Of a stretch of DNA of 64,000 nt, positions 58,201 to 64,000 are shown piece by piece (the first letter of the stretch is position 1; each line of letters starts with the position of its first letter). Below the pieces are notes generated by a model. That model saw nothing but the letters and a program-made list of their open reading frames with translations. It did not search any database and had not been told where the DNA came from. The translations under genes were made by a program, and so were the position numbers. Source of the DNA: Axinella damicornis (taxonomy: Eukaryota; Porifera; Demospongiae; Axinellida; Axinellidae); contig OZ007511.1 in NCBI GenBank assembly GCA_963931865.1, forward strand, positions 10,096,603 to 10,160,602, given 5' to 3'.

Positions 58201-58352
58201 TTCAGACACATATAATAGGTGGGGATGGATTTAACAGCTTCAATCTCTTCGGCAAGAGAATTAAGATCAGAATCTTTCAGAACTTGGACCAGCGTCCTCC
58301 AAGTTGCCGGCTGTTCGCCCTCCCCACGTAACCACTTCTTCAGAATTGCCAC
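58201..58352 (-). pseudogene. Truncated duplicate of the Death-domain exon
   Basis: It encodes AILKKWLRGEGEQPATWRTL and SDLNSLAEEIEAVKS, nearly identical to the intact exon at 59565-59860. It is cut off exactly where the MITE at 58355 starts, so the N-terminal half of the domain is missing. The 3' flank (58046-58200) is duplicated too, at about 59400-59565. Confidence 0.8.
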
Positions 58353-58354
58353 AC

Positions 58355-58491
58355 TAACTCTTTACCAACCATAAGAAACAGCTTAGGGAAGCAAAACCGT
58401 ATAATGCCTAGTATTAAATTCCCCATATAAATTCTTATGGGCTTATGGGAGCTCATGACGGCTTTTGCAGTCATTGGTTGGTAAAGAGTTA
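58355..58491. mobile_element. Small MITE with TTAA-type end, at a rearrangement junction
   Basis: TAACTCTTTACCAACCA and TGGTTGGTAAAGAGTTA are perfect inverted ends. The right end coincides with a TTAA that, in the intact GH3 gene, is part of CATTAACCTACC. TTAA use suggests piggyBac-type mobilisation. Confidence 0.75.
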
Positions 58492-58928
58492 ACCTACCAG
58501 GAAATCAGCTTCAGTTGCTAAAAGATGCCGTCAAGTCCACTCAAGGTCGCGTAGTTCTTGTGCTGTACAATGGAGGCCCTGTTGACATAACCTGGGCCAA
58601 ACAGAACAAGAAAGTTGTTGCCATTCTTGAGAACTTCTTCCCTGCACAAAGTGCTGGTACAGCTCTTGCAATGATACTGACTGGGAAGTACAATCCAGCT
58701 GGGTGATTGCCGTTTGGCGTTTACCTGGCCTGCCAGCCTAGATCAGGTCCCTCCCATCTCTAACTACAGCGTGGTGAACCGAACGTACAGGTACTTCTCA
58801 GCAGAACCGCTCTACCCTTTTGGATTTGGGTTGTCGTACACCAAGTTCAAGTATTCCAATATTAGTGCAGTGATGTACCGTACCGGTACTGTCAAAACAA
58901 GTCACTGTTAGAGTATCTGTGACAAATG
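58492..58928 (+). pseudogene. GH3 gene fragment
   Basis: It matches 55620-56057 of the intact gene with few changes. An in-frame TGA arises where the intact gene reads GGGCGATTG, followed by a small duplication (GCCGTTTGGCGTTT), and about 10 nt are lost near 58900. It covers part of the GH3 C-terminal domain through the LSYTKFKYSN motif. It is bounded left and right by MITEs. Confidence 0.9.
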
Positions 58929-58929
58929 T

Positions 58930-59165
58930 AAATGTAACAGGATGTAGGGATACCAGAACCGCAAAAAGTAAGGAAACAAGGTAGGGATGATCACACAAAA
59001 CAGTGAAGTATACAATCCCCCTACATATCATATCTTTTTTCATTATACACGTATTATGGAAAAAGATCTCTGTAGGGGGTTGTATACTTCACTGTTTTGT
59101 GTGATCATCCCTACCTTGTTTCCTTACTTTTTGCGGTTCTGGTATCCCTACATCCTGTTACATTT
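58930..59165. mobile_element. Foldback MITE, near-perfect hairpin of 236 bp
   Basis: AAATGTAACAGGATGTAGGG ... CCCTACATCCTGTTACATTT. The arms are essentially identical for about 90 nt, through CAAAAAGTAAGGAAACAAGG and CACAAAACAGTGAAGTATAC. It is the same family as 20042-20300. Its left end forms the right break of the GH3 fragment. Confidence 0.9.
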
Positions 59166-59564
59166 TAAATGTTTTTTATTATTATGTGATTTCCAAGAGT
59201 AAGTTATGTCTGAGTACTGTGAAATAGACGTATGGCTTAGAAATTGATTTCCAGCCATCCTTTTCAGCATGAATGCTCGAGTTAAGCCCAAACAATAATC
59301 CGTTAGCTAGCTACCTAGGAGCATCAGATTCACTCTACCAGATTCACTCTCTACAGTCTCTGAACAAAGTTTTAGGTATGTATATACACCAAATGATAAT
59401 CATAGATTATATACGACTGCAAATCTAAAATTTTGTGCACAAAGCAGGAATACAATGCATAGGGGGAAGGAGGTTCAAGCAGCTAGCTAGCTAGCTAGCT
59501 AATTAGCCAAAAATATAGCTACACAACATCCCTAGTGGCTAAAAATTTTCTGTAGTTGTTTCAG

Positions 59565-62500
59565 TCACATATTAGGTAGGGATTTAACAGCTTCAATCTC
59601 TTCGGCAAGAGAATTAAGATCGGAATCTTTCAAAACTTGGACCAGCGTCCTCCAAGTTGCCGGCTGTTTGCCCTCCCCACGTAACCACTTCTTCAGAATT
59701 GCCATGTTGATCTCCCTGGCTCTGGAATTGTCATCAACAATAGCATCGATCTTCTCTCCCTGTCTATCGTTCAAAAGCAGAGTGCCGAATGTTATATAGT
59801 TTACACCGATCGTCTGAGGGATATTGATGATTCCACTCCTGCTTGGAAACATCAACAGTTCTGGCAGTGTTGGTTTGGTGTCTGCTTAACAAAAATATGG
59901 ATGCATGATAGAGTGGTAGCATGTAACGTAACTCAAGTCTAGCTTCAACGTTAGCAGAGCTGCCAACTATAGTGTTCACACATAGAGCATGCATGACAAA
60001 CAGAATTTTTAACAAAAAACGATTTCTGTCTAGCTATATGGAAATACAAAGTTCAATACTGTTTTACAAGAAAAGAATTGGAAGGTCGGTTTTATTCAGA
60101 TCAAGCGTACAACTGTCAACAGTAGGTAAAAATAGTGGACGGTTGGCATGTATGTTATATACTATATATCATTATAGGCACATCATGTGGGGAATTATTG
60201 TAATAACACTTTAAAAATCACACACCCCTTCAAAAAATTGCCTCATATTTTTCTAAAACACATCAATTTTTGCAAGGACTCCTACCTTGGAGGGTGACAT
60301 ATTGATAGGTACTCGTTCATTTCAACAGTCAGGTTACGATTTTATTTTGTTTACCTAAAGGTTTCTTTGTTGGTTGATCTTCTGTGGTGGCATCTTCTAT
60401 CCTGATATCTTTGGGAGTGACATGTGATTCACCTTTTGTCGGTCCATGGTTTCGGGTAGCACCTTCCTCCCTCTTCATAATTTGTGCAGAGGCGCCATCA
60501 TTCCTTATAGGCTCAGTTGTTGCAGTGGCATCTTCTTCAGGCTTTACAAGCTCAGTTTTGACAGAGACATCTTTGCACTTCGTGAGTTCATTGTTTGTGG
60601 TGCTTTCTTCCCTGTCCTTGAAAACACTGGTGTCTTCATCTTCACTATTCCTGGCGATACCTGGACCACCTGCATCCATATATGGTTTGCTGCAGCTGTT
60701 TGTGGGAATGCATGCTCCACTGTTTGAAGTGGCATTTTGTGCATCCTTCATGGGAGAATGTGGTGCCATTTCTGTACAAGAAAGCACGGTCTCAATCATG
60801 GTTCCAGCATGAATTCTAGTTCAATACAATTGCATGCTGACTACGTACCGGTAGTCAGGCAGATATGCAAGTGTAGAAAAACAACATCGATTATGCAAAC
60901 AGTTATTATTTTATGATATGGCTACCAAGCTTATATTTAACCTTCTTGTTATTGGTATTACCATCCAGCCCTGTTGAGCTCCCTCCAGACATCTCTGGTC
61001 TTAATTTGTGTTGCAGCTATTATAAGGAACATTCAATAGACTATCAAACAGCAAACAACTTACAACATTTTGGTCCAGTCTATGTCAGACTGGGACCTTT
61101 GTCAGGCTTAATTTAGACAATGATCTGTACAACTGTTTGAGCTAGACACAACTATCAATTTGTAAGTATGCTGTTCTTGTGATCGATGTGGAATGACGTT
61201 GTATGCTTTGGCAGGGTGTCTGGGCATTTTATTCATACAAAGTGTTTCCAGATATGGCCCAGGTTGTTAATACGATGTCAAAGCCATTAATGTTCGCCAA
61301 ATGGTCTGGGTAGGATAATGTGTGTACCCCACTGGTATGGGAGGTGCCGGCATCATCATACAGAACTAAACGACCCCCACATGGTAAGCTCTTGGAATGC
61401 TTGCTGGCTTCATGGGTCCGTCAGTTAACCCTCATCGTGGGACATGCATGCTTATACATCTGGCAACCATGCATGTCAACATTGCCTACAAGTCAGGGGT
61501 TAAGGCACCTGTTTTGGGTGATAGAACAGCTGCAATGTTCACAGGACCATGTACTCACCACTGGTAGTGCTTTTCACGGGTATCTTTGGTGTGTACTTCA
61601 CCTTCTGACAGACACGGTATCTGTGTTAAATTATGACGTATTGACTTCAAACAAATGATATTCTCCAACTCACAATTACTGACACAATGCATCATCAATA
61701 AACCTGATTACAATATGCAGACATTTCAGTGGGGTCACACTTACATGCACTGTTTGTAATAATGGTCTGCCCCTCCAAACTTCTTCTTGCCCCTGAAACA
61801 GTATTCAATATAGCAAGATCATTCATGAGGCCGGACTATACTAAAAGGTGTGTGATACTTACAGGCATGCTTTGCATTTACCACAGTCCTCTTTCCGCAC
61901 ACACCCAATACACTTTCTGCACTTTATGGACTGTTTAGGTATAGCTGCTGCTGTTGCGTACTTCAGCTTTTGGCATGCCCGACGTCTGCAAAAGGGTTCA
62001 AATTAAGACAAATTTCAACCACATATTAACTGCATGTACCGTAGTGTACGTATCAAGTGCCCACCACGTATCAAGCGCCCACCCCCCTCTTCACGTGAAA
62101 GTTACTGCACAGGGTCCAAAAGCAGTGTAGTAAGGGCCCACCCATCACAAAAGTTTTGAGCAGCATTTCTTAACCTCTGGGTAAGGTTGTGCATTCAAAA
62201 AGGCCGTGAAGTATGAACGTGAAAAATGGACTTATATATTCATAGCCGGTCATTGATATTCACAGCTTACCGCAGCGCTTGTTGTTGATACAGTGCTGAA
62301 TGGGCGGGCGGATACTACATGCCTAAGTAGTTCGAGTACGCATCTAGCGCCCATCCCCCTGTTCAGCGGCGTTCTATTGTCCCCAAACCCTGGGCGCTTA
62401 ATACGTACTCTACGGTACTTACATGCAAGGTTGGTGCTTTTTTCCTGGTCCTCCATGTTCCACTTTGTCTCTGCACGGAGTAAAAGATAGTTGATTGTTC

Positions 62501-64000
62501 ACATTACCAAGTATAGTGACAAAAAATGCCTCATCTTTGCGTGAGGTGCTTGATACGTGGTGGGTGCTTGATGATACGTACTCTACGGCATAATTAATAC
62601 CTCACCATCAGTTGAGGCACACACTATACTTGATACCTGCATGTGTCTAGATCTAAAATGCAAGTATATCAGTAGCTTACTTGCATGCTACACATTCACC
62701 ACAGTCATTTTTCTGAAGACAACCGATACACTGTCCACACCGTGGCCGTCTTTTCCTCTCTGGAATCTTCTTCCCCGAATCCTTCTTAGAAGCCTCTTTC
62801 TCTAGAGGCTTTTGTCCTGGAGCCTTAATCTTTGGACCTTTGCTCTCTGGAGCTTTTCTCTCTGAAACGCTGCAATGGCTCTGTATTCTAGCAGGCTGTC
62901 CAAGTTGAGGGTAGGTCACTGTAGGATGGCTGTGCTCACCGGGCTGGTGTTGCGGTGTAGCTAGAGTCAGGTCTACCGTTGGTGTATACACTGTGGAAAC
63001 GGCCTCTTGTGCGCTTGAGTCAGGTGGTGAATGCAATGTCCATGCACGGATAAGTGGCCTTTGCTCAATTGAGTCAGCTGGAGTTGGGGGTGATTACATT
63101 GTCCATGCATGCAAATACAGGTATGTAATAGTCATTGACTATAATGCCACGACACATTATGCATGTCCACAATGGTGTTCATGGTGGTATACTCATGATG
63201 TTTGTTTTGTAATGACACTCCCATGATAGGGAATATTATGTCTCCACCAAAATGGTGATGTAAAAATTCATGTAGTTACCTAGTTTAGGGGAAAGGAAGT
63301 TGGGTTTGTAGCTATAGCCTGCATGCAAGTTCAGTGACAAGGTGCTTGCAGTTGTTGTTGTAGGGTTGTTAAGTGTTGTCCACTGAACTCGCTTCTCACA
63401 ATGATGACTCAATGCATATGCCAATGCTTTATTCTCATACACTTTGCACACACTTCAGAGGACTCACAGGAACACATACTCACCACTAGTAGCGCTTTTC
63501 ACGGGTATCTTTGGTGTGTACTTCACCTTCTGACAGACACGGTATCTGTGTTAAATTATGACGTATTGACTTCAAACAAATGATATTCTCCAACTCACAA
63601 TTACTGACACAATGCATCATCAATAAACCTGATTACAATATGCAGACATTTCAGTGGGGTCACACTTACATGCACTGTTTGTAATAACGGTCTGCCCCTC
63701 CAAACTTCTTCTTGCCCCTGAAACAACATTTAATGTAGCAAGACCATTCATGAGGCCGGACTATACTTTGAGAAGTAAAAGGTGCGTGATACTTACAGGC
63801 ATGCTTTGCATTTACCACAGTCCCCTTTCCGCACACACCCAATACACTTTCTGCACTTTATGGACTGTTTAGGTATAGCTGCTGCTGTTGCGTACTTCAG
63901 CTTTTGGCATGCCCGACGTCTGCAAAAGAGTTCAAATTAACAACAATTTCAACCACATTTAAGTCATTGTGCTTACATGCAAGGTTGGTGCTTTTTTCCA
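59565..64000 (-). CDS. Multi-CXXC zinc-finger protein with C-terminal Death domain, 5' end outside window
   Basis: Exons in order: 63977-64000 (partial), 63797-63919, 63670-63717, 63484-63545, 62681-62990, 62423-62470, 61863-61985, 61745-61792, 61559-61620, 60355-60771 and 59565-59860. Phases match throughout; for the last join I used the acceptor CCAG at 59860. There are four CXXC units, the first partial. Typical pieces are CGQCIGCLQKNDCGECVACK, DKVEHGGPGKKHQPC, CRKCIGCVRKEDCGKCKAC and GKKKFGGADHYYKQC, each spread over two or three exons. CXXC domains bind unmethylated CpG (MLL, KDM2, CFP1, TET and MBD1 families). Exon 60355-60771 is acidic and disordered. The last exon has a Death domain: GVNYITFGTLLLND, EINMAILKKWLRGEG and PATWRTLVQVLKDSD. 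The last two exons could instead be a separate gene starting near 60799, since that exon also holds an upstream ATG. Confidence 0.7.
61545..62035. repeat. Downstream copy of a recent ~1.9-kb-period segmental duplication
   Basis: Exons and introns here are almost identical to 63470-63965, for example CAGACATTTCAGTGGGGTCA and GGTATCTGTGTTAAATTATG. Similarity in intron sequence marks a young tandem duplication inside the CXXC gene. Confidence 0.9.
62036..62418. mobile_element. MITE inserted in one copy of the CXXC gene duplication
   Basis: TACCGTAGTGTACGTATCAA ... TTAATACGTACTCTACGGTA inverted ends, with the repeated internal motif AAGCGCCCACC. The other copy (63950-63972) reads straight through this position, so it serves as the empty site. 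Related end sequences (GCTTGATGATACGTACTCTA) also lie at about 62545-62590. Confidence 0.8.
63470..63965. repeat. Upstream copy of the CXXC gene segmental duplication
   Basis: Counterpart of 61545-62035. Differences are a few substitutions and an AGAAGT-type short indel near 63772. Confidence 0.9.

Overview
The window is animal nuclear DNA. Genes are split by short GT-AG introns. The recognisable products (AP-5 sigma, DENND2-type Rab exchange factor, prostaglandin reductase, vanin/pantetheinase, CXXC zinc fingers, Death domains) are metazoan. The DNA is packed with small foldback (MITE-like) repeats, a tRNA-derived SINE, piggyBac-like, hAT-like and non-LTR fragments, and long microsatellites. 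Overall style fits an early-branching marine invertebrate, a demosponge being my best guess, but nothing here proves the taxon. A run of 200 N (32731-32930) shows this is a draft assembly.

Left part (1-23 kb, genes mostly on the minus strand). Two tandem copies of a prostaglandin-reductase-1-like gene lie at 791-5399 and 17590-22604. The right copy is complete (8 exons, 335 aa, TATA box). The left copy lacks exon 1 and has lost a splice acceptor, so it is probably a decaying paralogue. Between them sit an intronless, secreted, probably GPI-anchored vanin/biotinidase-family amidase (12783-14381) and a retroelement and DNA-transposon graveyard with clear nesting.

Middle (23-52 kb, minus strand). 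A two-exon orphan membrane protein (23101-25143) is followed by a four-exon AP5S1 gene (25608-28373). Next is a very long DENND2-like gene (30026-52117) with about 20 exons. Its N-terminal 828 codons are one exon, and its DENN core is interrupted by the sequencing gap. Its introns hold huge purine-rich and CA/TG microsatellites, a SINE whose tRNA head is amplified 13 times, a piggyBac-like element and several foldback elements.

Right part (53-64 kb). An intronless GH3 glycosidase (53531-56350, plus strand) is followed by a rearranged zone. That zone holds a GH3 pseudogene fragment trapped between two MITEs, two damaged Death-domain exon copies and inverted duplications. The window ends in a minus-strand gene (59565 to beyond 64000). 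Splice phases there join at least four CXXC zinc-finger units to a disordered acidic segment and a C-terminal Death domain. The CXXC exons lie in a recent tandem duplication of about 1.9 kb period. I consider this CXXC/Death architecture the most interesting candidate.

All gene models are hand-built from reading frames, splice sites and phase matching. Names rest on remembered family motifs, not on database searches.
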